In this document: one piece after another, positions 45,931 through 62,055 of the stretch | Layout of the letters: each line of letters begins with the position of its first letter | Numbering within the stretch: position 1 is the first letter of the stretch | Assembly (NCBI GenBank): GCA_964019165.1 | Contig: OZ025272.1 | Coordinates: 904,701-968,700, forward strand | From: Mastigias papua | Lineage: Eukaryota; Cnidaria; Scyphozoa; Rhizostomeae; Mastigiidae | Direction: 5' to 3' | DNA length: 64,000 nucleotides | Notes under the pieces: model-generated | The model's database searches: none | The model's input: only the letters and a program-made list of their open reading frames with translations | What the model was told of the DNA's origin: nothing | Made by a program: the position numbers and the translations under genes

Positions 45931-46565
45931 TATTTTTATGTATATGTGTGTCAGATTATTACCATTCTTATGTATCAAGTTTGTTATTTATAAAAGTGTA
46001 GATTTTTGTCTGCAGTTGTTGTTATTTGTCCCCTTTTTATTCAGTATAAAATTAGGACATTTCAATAAAAGTTATTGAGGCTTGGAAAACCCATGATTAT
46101 CCACACTATTTATTCTATTATTTCCATTAGTAACCAAGAGAATTATTGGTAGATGTATTTTTGTTGTGATACGCAATCTCACGACATGTACGATCAGATG
46201 AGACCCTTTCAGGAATGCCGTCCAGAAAGGCATCGTGAATCCAACATCTGAGATTGCCTTGCATTAGTTCGATTGTCGCATTAATGCACGTTGCATCACA
46301 TTTTCATTTTCACTACTTGTGATTTGAATCAAACACGATTAGATTTAATGCTTCCTGAACCCTTATTGGATCATGTCTCACCTGACTGACTATAGACAAA
46401 CGTCGTCCCAGTCTCCAATCACATGTGTAGTTGTAGCTCAATTTCCTCAAATTTTCTGCGTTGTTCTATTACAACGACACTCATCTATGGAAACTCATCT
46501 TGTCCAATATATAAATTGATATATCTTGTCAGTTAATTACGTGCGATTCTGATTACCTTAGAGTT
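45931..46565. other. non-coding stretch, nothing recognised
   Basis: No gene or element recognised. Confidence 0.5.
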
Positions 46566-46751
46566 AAAGCCAATGAGTTATCATAAGAATATTTCTTTTA
46601 AGAATTTATATATTTCATGTAAATATTTCTTATATGAATATGATCTATAAGAATATCAGGAGTAATTCACGAATATTCTTATGCTCAAAATAAAAAGATG
46701 TTAAGACTATTGGTGCTTACCGAAAAATTAGGTATTCTTGTAGAACGTGTG
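46566..46751. mobile_element. MITE copy with one clear end (TACAC family)
   Basis: The right end read inward is CACACGTTCTACAAGAATAC followed by ctaatttttcggtaagc. This closely matches the right end of the 11745 copy (TAATTTTTCGCTGAGC). It is flanked by TA (46752-46753). The interior has ataagaatat words typical of the family. The left terminus is not clear. Confidence 0.55.
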
Positions 46752-46753
46752 TA

Positions 46754-48151
46754 CTCTCATTAGAGACTTAATCCTTTACTTGTGTGAAATCCATAACACT
46801 GCTTCGCTTGCTAAACCAGTTTGCTTGTCTTGATAGCTTAGCTAGTCAAATCAATGTCTTATCTCAACGTCTTGAATCTCAAAAAGTTTCAATATGTCTT
46901 TACAAACCTAGCACTATTTTGTCTTTAACTTCTCCAAGAAACAATTGTCTAGTTGCACTTGCCTCTCCCACTTTAGCTAGTCGAAGATTATGTTTAGCGT
47001 GTCAGTGAAGCAGTCGTAGATAGCTCTTGTTCACTCGAGGAAACAACTTTTCAACAGGCTCCCTGGGTATTGCCAACCTTCCTTGGCCAATGAGAGTTGT
47101 TATACATCCTTTTTTGCAACTTATATATGTAGCAGATATTCTCCTAAGGTCATGAAATTGCAATATGCACTTTAAGATTTTCCCCAGTACGAGGTAGCAA
47201 GTCTCAGGAGCTTGAATCAATGTTGATAATCATAAGTTAATATCATCAACTGCCCTATCAAAATTTGATTCAAATTATATTGGAAAAGCTACTGATAGAA
47301 TTCTGTCCTTAAGCCTTGTAAAAACATGTGTGCAATTCGCCGTAAACTGTCGCAGTTTGTCGTAAATCATCGCAATTTATCACAAGATACCGCGATTTTA
47401 TTACGTATTCTGAGCAAAAATTGAGTTTGCTTTATCAACAAGAAATTCATTTGGACAAGTAAAGAAGTTTTACTGCATGCGTTGTACCCATAGTAGTAAC
47501 TTTCGCTGGAAACTTACTCATTTTTTGGTATAAACGTCTTTACCTTTTAGGTTGCTTTTACAGTACCGAACACCACTATTATATATCACTATTCATGTTG
47601 GATTGTTATCACATAATTTATTCCCTATTTGTGGTACACTGTAGTATGCGCCTAAAAGGTTATCATCTTTGATGAACCTCATTGTCAGGATATAATAGCG
47701 ATAATGAATCGCTAACGTTCCTTATTACTGACACCATATTCGATTCTTTTAATCTGATACGAATAATATAGCTAGGGGTCATTTGAGCCAGTTTTTGCTC
47801 CAAGTGCACTCATGTTTGCATTTCATGGCAGCTAGTACACTTTTTACATTTCGTATTTTCTCTAAATTGGAGTAGATTGCAAGAACACACATTTCGTTTA
47901 TAGGCTGGAAGTTTGATGCAATAGCGAGACAATAGCAGAGTATGGAACAGGTTAGCAGTAGGCCATTGTTGAGTGGGAACATATCCTCTCCAGTTTGCTT
48001 TTCTTGGATTTTTTACGATGTCTGTACATGACCCCCATTCTTCTGCTCCTAGAGTAAACATTGTTAAGTGGGAATCTACATGGATTTCATTTGGCAATGC
48101 AGGTTTTTTGCGAGAAAATTCTTTGTTAGAGAGTAGCTTCTGACTTCTTGA
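46754..48151. other. non-coding stretch with an unassigned 119-codon frame
   Basis: A minus-strand frame (47810-48169) of 119 codons has no recognisable domain. A short run of related words (cgtaaactgtcgcagtttgt, cgtaaatcatcgcaattt) occurs at 47340-47400. Confidence 0.4.
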
Positions 48152-49520
<1,369 letters not shown>

Positions 49521-50611
49521 TTCTACACGAAGTTTCATGACAATGCGGTTCCTTATATTAATAACGTGCATAGCTACAATTGGTTACCAGTCCTCTTGCT
49601 CTGTTATATCCTTTAGATTCTATTAGGACAGATTAAACATGCATCTTCACACGTCCTATGAATTTCTAGTCCAATTCGATTACTCCTCTTTTTGTCTCAC
49701 TGTAAAGTTAAGAGCGCTATTGCCAATAGACTGCCGATAAATATATGCATAATCAAATCGTCCACAATGACTAGGCACAATTTTAGACTATGCGGATTTA
49801 TCAGTGTTAACTAAATGGATATGCCTGTGCGGAGTTTCACTCATAATCGACATCAATCTCGTACAAATGTCTTTTTGTTCTTATGCTCGTCGCCTGATTT
49901 TCCTCATATTGTTCACACATTGTTTGACGTCGTTGTTATCTGGATTGATGCTGTAGGAAATTTCATTCTAATTTCCGTCTAATTTATTGTCATTAATAGT
50001 AAATGATTTTCTGTGTTCTTCATAAAACATCACTTTCAAGCAAAGATTACGTAATTAACGTAAAATCTTTCAACGTTTTATATCTTGCATTAGGATTTTC
50101 CAACTTGAACATTATAAGTAATTACGTGTTTGATGAAAAAGTATTAGAACGATAAGCACTGTGTGTTGCTGCTTATTTATTTATAGTTGTATATCTAACC
50201 GCAGGGCTTAGATGCAGATATTGCTGCTGTGAGCATAATGCCGCTTTTTAGTGGCTTCTTTTAAAATAGCACCAATTAGAATTGTCCTTTCCACATTGTG
50301 GGGTGGGAAAGGTCGTGCTATAAACGTGTTAATGGTCATAAGCGCACTGAAACAGAACAGTACTTTCTAAAACTTAGTTAACTTTGCTGATAGGCTAAAC
50401 CAGGGAAATATACTTGTACGTCCCCATTTTAGGGGCCTGTACGTTCCCATGTTAGGGTCCTGTTTGGAGTCCCTCCCGTTATCACTTTAAGTACAATATA
50501 ATATATTAATCTACCATGAGCTCTCAGCAATACCTGTTCTTTCGAATCACTTAAAGTACATGATTTTTTTAAGAAATTGCGTTATAAGAAAATAGTACAC
50601 GACTGCTCAAA
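49521..50611. other. non-coding stretch between the two duplicate copies
   Basis: No gene, RNA or element recognised. Confidence 0.5.
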
Positions 50612-51670
50612 ATGTTTAGAAAAGTTCAATACTGGATTTCTGAAACCTAAGTCCATACGTTTATATGCATTGAAAAGTTCAATGTTCACTCAAACCCACC
50701 TTCTAATGTGCTTAATTTTTACTTAATTTTTATAGGTTCCTCGTGTTTTTTTATATATTATAGTGTTAGGCTTGTGTACTGCCTGTCACGAGAAAGTCTT
50801 AAGAAAATTTCGGTTCTGAAATCATGGAATAGCTATGAAACGTTTCAGTACTAGGCCAAAGAAATCTCATATAAAGCTGGTACCAAGTTTGACAGTCTGC
50901 AAACTAAGTTGAAAAAGGATGTAATTGAATTGGGCTATGCACTGGATCGGGCTGGTTGTTTACGAATCGAGTTTTTGATTTCTAGAGTCACCTTTTTTTG
51001 TATCAGTCGGCAATCCTATAATATCTATGAAAGTACGCACATTGTGTCATCACATTTTGCTTTATGTGTAATCCAAGGCATATAAGCGCATTCGTCATAT
51101 TTCTAATGTTTAATTATATCTGATTTTATGTGGTACCCTACTTTTTCTTGCCGCATACACATTAGCAGTGCGCCATCAGTGTTTTTTTTGTATCTTCTTG
51201 GCTGCTTTGTAACCTGCAGTGTAGGCTTTTGTTTGGAAGGGCGTGGCCACATCCACGCTTTTTATTTTATAAGGAACCTAGCTCAGGGCCTAGTTCCAAA
51301 AGTTCCTTAGTTTTAGACCTCAAATGATGAAATTGTAGTAATAATTTGATAGTTCCTTAATTTCACTACACATTTAGTGCCACAAAAATGGTACAGATAC
51401 AAGTAAAACATTGAAATTCTTAATTTTGTTTTTAATTTTGGTTATAACTTAAGACCAAACACACAAAGAAGGTAGGAAAGAAGTTTCGTAAATGTTAAAG
51501 CGTAATGTCAAAATGTAGTAGCTTAAGCATGCTCAATGAACAATTCAACACAACCATAGCAAACATTCTATTCGAATTTTGGCTCCATATCAATGGAACC
51601 AGCTTTCTAATTCTTGATTGCTTACTGCTATAAAAATTTTTTCACTTTGACTCGTTCCTTGGGGAATTTT
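50612..51670. repeat. ancient duplicated segment, copy 2
   Basis: Partner of 48152-49520. Matching blocks lie at about 50612-50700, 50787-50857, 51271-51322 and 51602-51637. It has only a short tatatatta where copy 1 has the long TA tract. The block aaggaaccta...gttcctt forms a small hairpin in both copies. Confidence 0.6.
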
Positions 51671-51734
51671 CCTTTAGTTCTTTAATTCTTTAGTTCTAGT
51701 TCTTTAAATATTTTGGTATTCTACATTTAAATAG

Positions 51735-51921
51735 CATGGGCGCTAAATGCTTGAGAGCCCTGTCAGGTATAATTTCTCCCAACCTAATTGACCACTCATC
51801 TTGCCGGATTCTGACCACACATGCTAAGACTAGGCCCATGTTGCATGATGATTGGTCAATTAGGTTGGCAGAAAGTAGGCCTGACATGGCTCTAGTACAT
51901 TTGGCGGCTTTGCTCATATAG
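51735..51921. mobile_element. 187-bp imperfect palindrome (foldback element or hairpin)
   Basis: The left arm (ccaacctaattgaccactca and its surroundings, from gctaaatgcttgagagccc) is inverted in the right arm (ccaacctaattgaccaatca on the minus strand, from gccaaatgtactagagcc). Similarity covers about 70-75 bases per arm, with a loop of about 35 bases. Both strands are open, so the two overlapping 60-73 codon frames give similar peptides (SGIISPNLIDHSSC and SGLLSANLIDQSSC). The peptide similarity just reflects the palindrome. Confidence 0.75.
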
Positions 51922-52000
51922 TTTCCGTATAAAGCTGTTCCCTATAGAAAAGTGTGCAGGACATGTTCTTGCGATATGATGTTGTTTCGTATTCAATTGA

Positions 52001-52495
52001 TCAGCCACAGTTGTAAGTCCATCTAGAATCCAGGCTCGCCTTCTTATGAAGTTGTTGTGAGTACAATATTGTGAAATGAAGTGAATAGCCTTTAAGCATT
52101 TGTAAATAAATGGATCTTGGAGCTTTATTGTAAGGCTTTTGTTTTTTGAGGTGAACTGCTAAGACACATGTAATGCAAACCAATTGAAGGTATATCCTAT
52201 TTTTAAGATCATAGAGACATCTATGATTTTCTAAAAAGTGACATTCGAGCAATTGGAGTACATGAGATTTATGACTGAGCTTTGAGGACAACTTTAGCGA
52301 CCACGGCCGAACATTTTCATCATACTTATAAAGTATAGGGGGCATCCAACCCCTCGACCCCGCAGTGTCTGTCAAGGATTCAGGGGACTTGAATCCAGTT
52401 TCAATTCTGTTATCCCACTTACTCACTTTCAACAACACCCCCTTACACGGGCAGGGCGTCAGTAGGAGGCTGGGAGCGTCAGTCCCTCCCCCCAC
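52001..52495 (-). CDS. unassigned 164-codon open frame (hypothetical)
   Basis: The longest open frame with no assigned origin in the window. It has no start context of note. The product shows a Cys/His-scattered middle (LECHFLENHRCLYDLK, ITCVLAVHLKK) but no recognised zinc-finger spacing, signal or domain. It could be a chance frame, a decayed transposon piece or part of an exon. Confidence 0.15.
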   Translation of the reverse strand: MGGGTDAPSLLLTPCPCKGVLLKVSKWDNRIETGFKSPESLTDTAGSRGWMPPILYKYDENVRPWSLKLSSKLSHKSHVLQLLECHFLENHRCLYDLKNRIYLQLVCITCVLAVHLKKQKPYNKAPRSIYLQMLKGYSLHFTILYSQQLHKKASLDSRWTYNCG

Positions 52496-54164
52496 TTTCT
52501 CTAGCCTGTGGCTTTTCTAGCCTGTATCAAGCAATGGTTTGTTTGTATCCCCTCCCCCAGGCTTTTGTGTAGCCCTACCACTTTTTGTTTGGTAGCGCCG
52601 TGCCCTAGATCCACTTGTTTGTCGAGATACCTCTTCTGGTTACACTACATAGCCGGGGGTTACAGAATACATGATGCCATACTCTATCTGTGGTTTGTCA
52701 CATCGTACAATTCTTGAGAGCCAGAACGGTATACCAAGTTAAAGGACAGGCAAGACTCGTGCTTTGCTTGACCGAACACAGAAACCCTGCTGAAACATGA
52801 GGTCAACATAAACGGAAGAGACTCGTTCAAAGGAGAGAAAGGAATTACACTTAATGATTGCGCGTTTAACGAGGGCATTTAACAAGTTTAATGAACAATT
52901 TCTGCTTCTGATCCTCAGCCACTGTTTCACTGACAATGCTGTTTACGTAGCAAGGGAAAGATCACGTTGACATATTATCGAATGTTTGCACTGGATAGAC
53001 GCGATTCGACTGTTTGAAGAGTACAAACGACATTTGCAGGTGATAATATGAAAAATGCAAGTGAACAGCCTATCTACGCGGAGACTTTCTCACGTCGCAT
53101 GGTAAAAATATTGCCTGATTTGGACTTACGGAAATGAGGTTTATCGTGATTGCTGGAGCCAGTAGGTCATAAAACTTAGAATGGCCTATACCACATAACT
53201 GTGAACAGTTCTACGAGGACATATGAGTTCGTCGGGGAGAAGGTAAAGTTAGCTAGTGTACAATGATTCGCAAGTATGCCTCGCCTATGAAAAAGGAGAA
53301 AGATATCAATGGATACATCTTTGGAATCAACAGCTCGGTAAATTGAACAATATTACATTAATTTTTTTGCACCAACAATACTTTCTCTGATAGCCGAGGT
53401 CTCTTTTTGCCATGTTGCTATCTCTAGCGCAAATGAGGTTCGGTTCAGAAAGCGTTTGGCACCTGCAGTAGGCAGTTAACTATCTGTCATCAGAAATATG
53501 TCCTTACGTATTGTAGTAACTTTTCTTTCTGTGTTTAGAAATAACCATTTGAGAGATAAACCAAAGTTAAACGATTTAGGAAGTCGTTCGTTTTGTAGCA
53601 CATTTGAGGAAGTACTGTTGCCATGACGGGGCTACACACCGGATCGCAAAGCTTTTTATTTACGTTAGCAATTAAATCTCTATGAACGAAAGTTGTGCAA
53701 GTGAAATCATAGAAATGTACGTGGCTGGGTAAAATGTCTAGTTATTCTTTGTAAAGAAGGCAGCGGACACGTGCGGATAATGTGGGATATGCTACATAAG
53801 TAGAGTCCCGAACAAAGGCGCTGTACTGGTAGGACTTGGCTCAAGAAATCCGACGCCCCAACGGAGTGAATTGTGTATGTTAGGCAAGCTTCCCCAGATT
53901 TGCCCCCGAGTTGAAAGTATCATTCTTTGAACGAAGTTATTAGAATTTATTCTCACCCACGTCTTATGTTTTTCATATTTAATGATAGTATAATGTACTA
54001 TTTGCCAAAGTATTTGTCACTTGGTGTTGAGGTTAATACCTCTTTTGACTGCATAATATTCGCGTGAATTGCGATGTCTTTGATGACGAAAGTAGTAATA
54101 ATTGTGAATAGTGTTGGTCATAATTATGTTTATTGATTATGATCCCCGATGCTAATAGTGATTG

Positions 54165-54250
54165 GTAGTAGCGAATGGTGATGGTGATGATGATGATTAT
54201 GATTTTGATATTGATTATGATTATGATAATGATGATGATGATTATGGTAA
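54165..54250. repeat. (ATG/ATT)n trinucleotide tract
   Basis: Impure gat/tga triplets, purest at 54178-54200 and 54223-54243. The Ile-rich minus-strand frame here is a by-product. Confidence 0.85.
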
Positions 54251-55524
54251 AAGCTGTGACTGACCGTAGTAATTCATGATAATGATTCATGATTGGGGCT
54301 CTGGTGTTAGTACAACTAGATGATGATGATTACAGCGATTCGTGCTGATATGAAGCAGAATTAATGACTTTATTACGTCCTGATCACGTTTCATTGCGGC
54401 TGTCAAAACTCAAACGGGGTTCTCGCAAACATCACGTCGACTGGAAGGTTGAAGATCAACTAAGCATTAAATCTTTAAGTCTATAAAATCCTGCCATCAT
54501 AAACTTGTAAATTAATCAGGTACATTAAACATGTCCATTTCAAGAATGTTACCAGTTGCACACCCCGTCTCACAACTCATTATTTGTCTGCATGCAAGGC
54601 AGGGATGCAAATACATCTGCTTCATCTTTGGTCGAATAAGTCGTCTGATATTGCACACTAGTTGATGCTTGAAAGCTCAAGAGTTTTCCTATTGACAGTA
54701 ACGAAGTACCTGTGGACATTATTGCCTGTAGCATTCCGAAGGATTTTTGAATGACGGGTGCACAAGAGAAAGACCCCTTAGTTACCGACAAGCATCATAG
54801 TGACAAGATATGATTGCTGTGTCGACGTTTGCTGATGATCCATAAAAGTACGGGCTACCTCTGCAAAACGTGGGAGAGTGTTGGTGTGCCACCTACTTCT
54901 GCACGCCACTGAGAGCATCGCATTCCGTTTCTGAGACGGGATAGACCGGATTGGACTAGGCCCGTTATGTTCTAACCCTAAAACTATGTTAAATCTAATG
55001 CCAGGTTCTCGAAGATAGACACAAATAACAACGTCCTTGTCTTAACTCAAACTCCAAATCAATTGTCGTAAACACATTCGGCTAGATCATAAAACTTGGC
55101 TACTGCACACTGGACCAATAGGCCAAAGGAGGGTTTGCGACGTCAATCACAACAACTATCTGGACTAGGTCAGCTTTGTACTAACCCTAAAACTATCTCA
55201 ACGCAAACTTAGAAAATATTCAAAAATCATTTGACAGCATTAAAACAGAAGTGCTGAGAATGTTCTTTGACAAACTGCTATCAGACTGTACTCATTTCGG
55301 AATGTTTCTTTTCAATTGTAAAATTAATTATCGTTTTAACTACCGTAATATGTTTGCTCGCATTTTACTCATATCAATTGTCCGGTTTCAACTTCAAGTC
55401 GTCAGGCCTGTCGAGAGTTTTTGTCTGAGTCTTGGGAAAATGAAAGAGTAGAAACCTTAAGAGTCACAAAAGACTCCTTTCTTAGCTTCGAGGGCCCCTC
55501 TCAGGTTTGGAACCTGGAACAGTA

Positions 55525-55677
55525 CACGCCTTTTATGAGAATATAGTCTATAAGAATATTAAAGCTCAAAAATGGCTGAAATGTAAGGATATGTTTAAGA
55601 ATAATCTTAGGCTGAAAACCGACGAAGTTTAAGAATATTAGGGCTATGCAAAAGTATAGATAGTCTTATAAAATGTG
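55525..55677. mobile_element. 153-bp MITE, TA-flanked (TACAC family)
   Basis: Left end CACGCCTTTTATGAGAATA. The right end read inward is CACATTTTATAAGAC. It is bordered by TA on both sides (55523-55524, 55678-55679). The interior has ataagaatattaaagctcaaaa and its mirrored form ttaagaatattagggct. Short, non-coding, same family as the copies at 11745, 15747 and 30727. Confidence 0.7.
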
Positions 55678-57564
55678 TATAGGCCCCCTCTTGCCCTCTT
55701 GCCCTCTTGCCCCACCTGGGCGGCCTTGGAGTTGTTGCGGTTGTGTGAACTATTTACCCCGATATTCAATCCTATGATACATAGTAATGAGACAGGAATG
55801 TATTGTACACAGTGTACTGACTTGTAACAGTACTCCACAAGTATAGAATGACAGTCAGGTTCTCATTTGATAACGCCTTTTGATTGCATAAATAATCAAA
55901 CGTTCTTTCGTATCTGTTCAGACACGTATAATCCCAGTTTTGTGTGTAATAGCCGTGCAACATTACCCTAATAATAACTATGATTTGATTTGATATTTCT
56001 GTATGTGTGTATTTAATTTACACGAATACTCATATAGCAAGCTCTCCTTTCTTTGGTTGGGAATCAGACAGTGTATTTGATACTAGGCCATTTACAAAAT
56101 GTTGTTCCTATCGCTATTCGATAGAGTTTTAAGCTTCCCCCATTCTAGGCAACTTTGTCACACAACCTATGAAATTGCACTCGTGCTGAACAAACGTTTC
56201 CTAGTTTGGCACCCGCGTCATACAGCAAATTCCTGCAGCATGTGTCACACGAAATATTTGATGACCATCAAAACATGTGAAGCAACAAATATCATACAGA
56301 CACATATTTTCTAGTTTTGCCCTACATTTGCAACAACTCCTTTGCTTTACCTCGCTGTATTTGTCTGTACATGAAATTGCACCACATTACCAAAACTGCA
56401 TCGCAGTGCAATATGTCGCTGTTAAATGCTTTAGAATTGCATTTCGTCACTATTTATTTTGCCACATATATTTTGCAGTTTTTTCCATGTTAAGGATGTG
56501 GTTATGCTTTCTTTCTCAAACCATTTTTTCGTGGCCAAAAATTGTACATATTTGAGAACATTGCAATTCGGCATCTAGTTTCATTGAGAAAGATGGAAAC
56601 TAAAGTTGTCAATTCCAGCATCAACAAAAACGCTGTTATCTCTTGATAAATGCACAATCCAATGCCATTGCGCTTTGTTGATGTAGGTTGTTTAAAATTT
56701 GCCTCAGAAAGTTCTTCCATACAAGCCTATCTTATCATTTCTCCTTGCTGTACTCCTACCTGATGTTCACAGGGTCTCTTCGTAGTTTGTGTGCGGTGGT
56801 GTTCGAGGGATTATCTTGAAATCAGTATTAGCCACGGCATTGTGTGATCGCAATTGATCAGAGTGATTATAGTGATGTGAGTCGTTGCGATTTGTTATCC
56901 AGAAGTGGGAATCACATTGCAGTTGTCACGGTGACATAAGTAGGAGGATTTCTTGGCATATTTCTAGTCGATATCTGACTGGATTTAAAATTGGCCCTTG
57001 CATCCTCCGCAAAGTATGCACTTTACCGCAGGATTTCGCCGAAATCCATTTCTTATGTCACAGTTTTAGTAACACAACTGTAATTTTCACCTACTTATTG
57101 TTGTTTATTGACTGTCAGCTTTTTCCCTTGCCTCCGATTTCTCATTTCATTGTTTTTATCTTTGCAGACCACTCCACATTCTTGGCAAATAGGCCTTACT
57201 ATGCCAGCGAGCTTATTTACCCATCCTTTTTTCCTTTATTTACTAAGTTCCTTTGGGTTCTTGTAGTGTTTCTACAACTTTTACACTTTGATGTTTAGAT
57301 TTCATCATTACTATTCATGTTGACTCTCATATTTTGTTAGTCTCCAACGCATGATGGTTCTTGAGTTATAGGATATTGGAAACCACAGAATCTTTATGTT
57401 TAGCTGCATCTGCAACCAAATTTCTTTTCAAATATGCTTAAAAGCCTTGTGCCTAGTGAGGCTAGTTTTTCCTTCGTAAAGTGAATCAGGGTCAACGGCT
57501 TTTTCTTCATACAGTTTTCATGCAGTTTGCATTCCTATTTGTTGGCTTCTGAGTTCTCAGTTCA

Positions 57565-57944
<380 letters not shown>

Positions 57945-58198
57945 GCAAGCTACTGAGTTCATATGTAGAGCTGCTTGAAATAGGCGAAAGCCGAAAGTAA
58001 CCTAAAGGTGCTAAAATCAGGAGAGTTAAAACAAGCCACTGTGGTCTAGTGGTTAAGACGCTTGCCCGGAAAGCAAGAGATCCGTTGTTCGATTCCCGGT
58101 GGTGGCAAGTTTTAATTTTCTCCTGATTTTTCTGAGAATAGTAATGTTTCTGTCTGCACTGGAAAAGGAGAAATCCTGGTTACTCGCATGCTACTGAG

Positions 58199-58205
<7 letters not shown>
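57945..58205. mobile_element. SINE-like retroposon with 20-bp direct repeats
   Basis: A 221-bp body (57965-58185) is flanked by direct repeats gcaagctactgagttcatat (57945-57964) and gcatgctactgagttcatat (58186-58205), one mismatch in 20. The body holds a tRNA-like unit (58035-58106). Long direct repeats and a Pol III-type head are the hallmarks of LINE-mobilised SINEs. TA microsatellite abuts both sides, so the insertion target was probably a short unique spacer inside a TA tract. Confidence 0.65.
58035..58106 (+). tRNA. tRNA-like unit, anticodon GGA, probably not functional
   Basis: All arm lengths are canonical: 7-bp acceptor (GCCACTG with TGGTGGC, two wobble pairs), 4-bp D stem (gtct/agac), 5-bp anticodon stem (cttgc/gcaag), 7-base loop ccggaaa, then the B box gttcgattccc. 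The D arm (tggtctagtggtta) resembles tRNA-Glu. Against function: three of five T-stem pairs are broken (cgttg against cccgg), position 33 is C not U, and a GGA (Ser) anticodon would require a long variable arm, which is missing. Best read as the head of the surrounding SINE. Confidence 0.45.

Positions 58206-58284
<79 letters not shown>
58206..58284. repeat. (TA)n microsatellite
   Basis: A pure TA tract directly following the SINE's right direct repeat. Confidence 0.95.
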
Positions 58285-58286
<2 letters not shown>

Positions 58287-58329
58287 AACTAAACCTAAGC
58301 CGCATCCACAACGTATATAAATTACATAA

Positions 58330-60499
<2,170 letters not shown>

Positions 60500-60967
60500 C
60501 AGTGGCGGTGGCACAGGGAAGACTGGGGGCCTGCCTGTCCACCCCAGTTTTTTCCACTATCAATTTTGTATTTCGCCTGAATTCCAGTAGGTTCGAGGAG
60601 GTTGCAAATGTCTGGCATGGTATAATTTTGTTTTGTGCCATACCGTTGCAGTTTGCCACTGTTTGGCTGCGTGTTTTATTGTACTTTGTACTGAAAGGCA
60701 TGATCCAAAGGGTGTGCTTTACTATGATCTCCCAGTCTGTGCTGGCTGGTGCCGCCCCTATGTATTAACAGGGAATTTAGCGTATATTAAGTCATGCTAT
60801 CACAAAACGCGCGTCTATTCGATAGACAGTGGTGGAAACTGGGAGCAAAGAGGGTAGTTGAACGTTTTTGGCACGTTGTTTCCGAAAGTTCCCCTCGGAG
60901 CTCCACCCTTGTTCCCGTGGACTGATTGTTCCCCCTCCCTCCATACGCAACAAAGTATCCGCCACTG
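60500..60967. mobile_element. candidate hAT-like MITE remnant
   Basis: Begins CAGTGGCGGT and ends, read inward, CAGTGGCGGATACTTTG. CAGTGGCGG ends are common in hAT-type elements. The 8-bp flanks (tgtattac and cttatagg) do not match, so no target duplication supports it. A related word (cagtggtgga) at about 60825 suggests nesting. The 88-codon plus-strand frame inside is unassigned. Confidence 0.35.
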
Positions 60968-61183
60968 CTTATAGGATAGTCAGCAAAATGTGGAGTCTGT
61001 AGTTGCATCAATATTTTGTCTGGCATCATCTTGGTTTCTTTTGGCGGCTTCTTGGTTTTTTACTGAGTACATGATACAAAGGATTGTCAAGCGTAGTGTG
61101 GTACCCTTTTAGAATTATGACCTACGTATGTTTCTTCTGTTAGACTTTGTGGTCAACCTGGTGCACACCTTATCACACAAGAA
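60968..61183. other. flank of the Gypsy element
   Basis: No feature recognised. The five bases next to the LTR (aagaa, 61179-61183) would be the expected target duplication, but the other side is outside the window. Confidence 0.5.
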
Positions 61184-61902
61184 TGTAATATCGACTACTC
61201 ATATTTTTGTTGCCCGCAATCAGATATTTTATTCAGAATTAAGAAAACCTTAAACAGTCAAATAGGAATCAATAGATATTGTTAATCAATCCTTCTGATC
61301 CCATAGTTAGGCCGATATGTATTTTATGTGTATTACTTAGCATTGCTTTCCACATCCTTTGAGCGTTTGGTTTATCTTACAAATCCACGGCACATCCTCT
61401 TGTTTGTATTGCTAATTCATGTCACATAATGAAGTTCTCCAATGTAAACTTGTTTCTACTATTATTGTTGATGTGAGTCGTCTGATTTCATGTCGGACTT
61501 TCCACAGTATTCTTGGTACTAGGTCATGCTACCATGCTCGTTCTACGCTGTCAAGTGTATGTGAAACGTGCTCCAAAGTGGAGTACATTTGACCCTTGAG
61601 ATAGAGGGATGGTACTAGCAAGCACGGTCAAGAGCCAGCGAGCTCTGCACACAGTGCGGTATATAGCTAGCAGGCCCGCTGTATTGTTATCGAGTCCGGT
61701 ATACCGCTATCGAGCCTGGTATAGAACTAACGAGCCTGGTATAGAACTAACGAGCCTGGTATAGAACTATAATGTCTTGTATAGCCGAGTATAAGGTCAC
61801 ACGATAAATAGAGACTCCATTGATTTCAGACTCAACATAACTAAAAACGTAGATCAGCAGTACCCAGCAGGTATGCTGTTATTTTACATACGGGACATTA
61901 CA
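61184..61902 (-). repeat. 3' LTR of the Ty3/Gypsy retrotransposon
   Basis: On the minus strand it starts TGTAATGTCCCGTATG and ends GATATTACA, so the ends are inverted TGTAATRTC...GAYATTACA with the canonical TG...CA. Length is 719 bp. Next to its start is a polypurine tract (gtagtaagggaggga, 61903-61917). An AATAAA polyadenylation signal lies about 45 bases before its end (61228-61233, complementary strand). It contains the 20-bp tandem array at 61671-61770. The matching 5' LTR is outside the window. Confidence 0.8.
61671..61770. repeat. 20-bp tandem array inside the LTR
   Basis: Units at 61691, 61711, 61731 and 61751 (cgagcctggtatagaactaa and variants), preceded by a weaker unit at 61671. 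The three downstream units are almost identical; the upstream ones have diverged. Position within the LTR upstream of the polyadenylation signal suggests repeated promoter or enhancer elements. Confidence 0.85.
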
Positions 61903-61917
61903 TCCCTCCCTTACTAC
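61903..61917 (-). promoter_or_regulatory. polypurine tract (plus-strand primer site of the retrotransposon)
   Basis: On the minus strand gtagtaagggaggga immediately precedes the LTR's TG. In LTR retrotransposons this tract survives RNase H and primes second-strand synthesis. Confidence 0.75.
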
Positions 61918-61929
61918 AAAATGATTGCC

Positions 61930-62004
61930 AAAACAAAATCAACAAAATCAACAAAATCAACAAAATCAACAAAATCAACAAAATCAACAAAATCAACAAA
62001 ATCC
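61930..62004. repeat. 9-bp tandem array (aaaatcaac) between pol and LTR
   Basis: About eight near-perfect copies of aaaatcaac in the untranslated part of the Gypsy element, between the pol stop codon and the polypurine tract. Confidence 0.9.
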
Positions 62005-62055
62005 GAAGGTAACATTAATCAAAAAGATATCTGTGTTTAAATTTCAGTTTTCCCT

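Noticed and set aside
51696..51921. Two similar genes on opposite strands
   Set aside because: The peptide similarity is explained by a DNA palindrome read from both ends.
58035..58106. Functional tRNA-Ser(GGA) gene
   Set aside because: T stem broken at three pairs, C at position 33, and no long variable arm as serine tRNAs require; it lies within a SINE-like unit with direct repeats.
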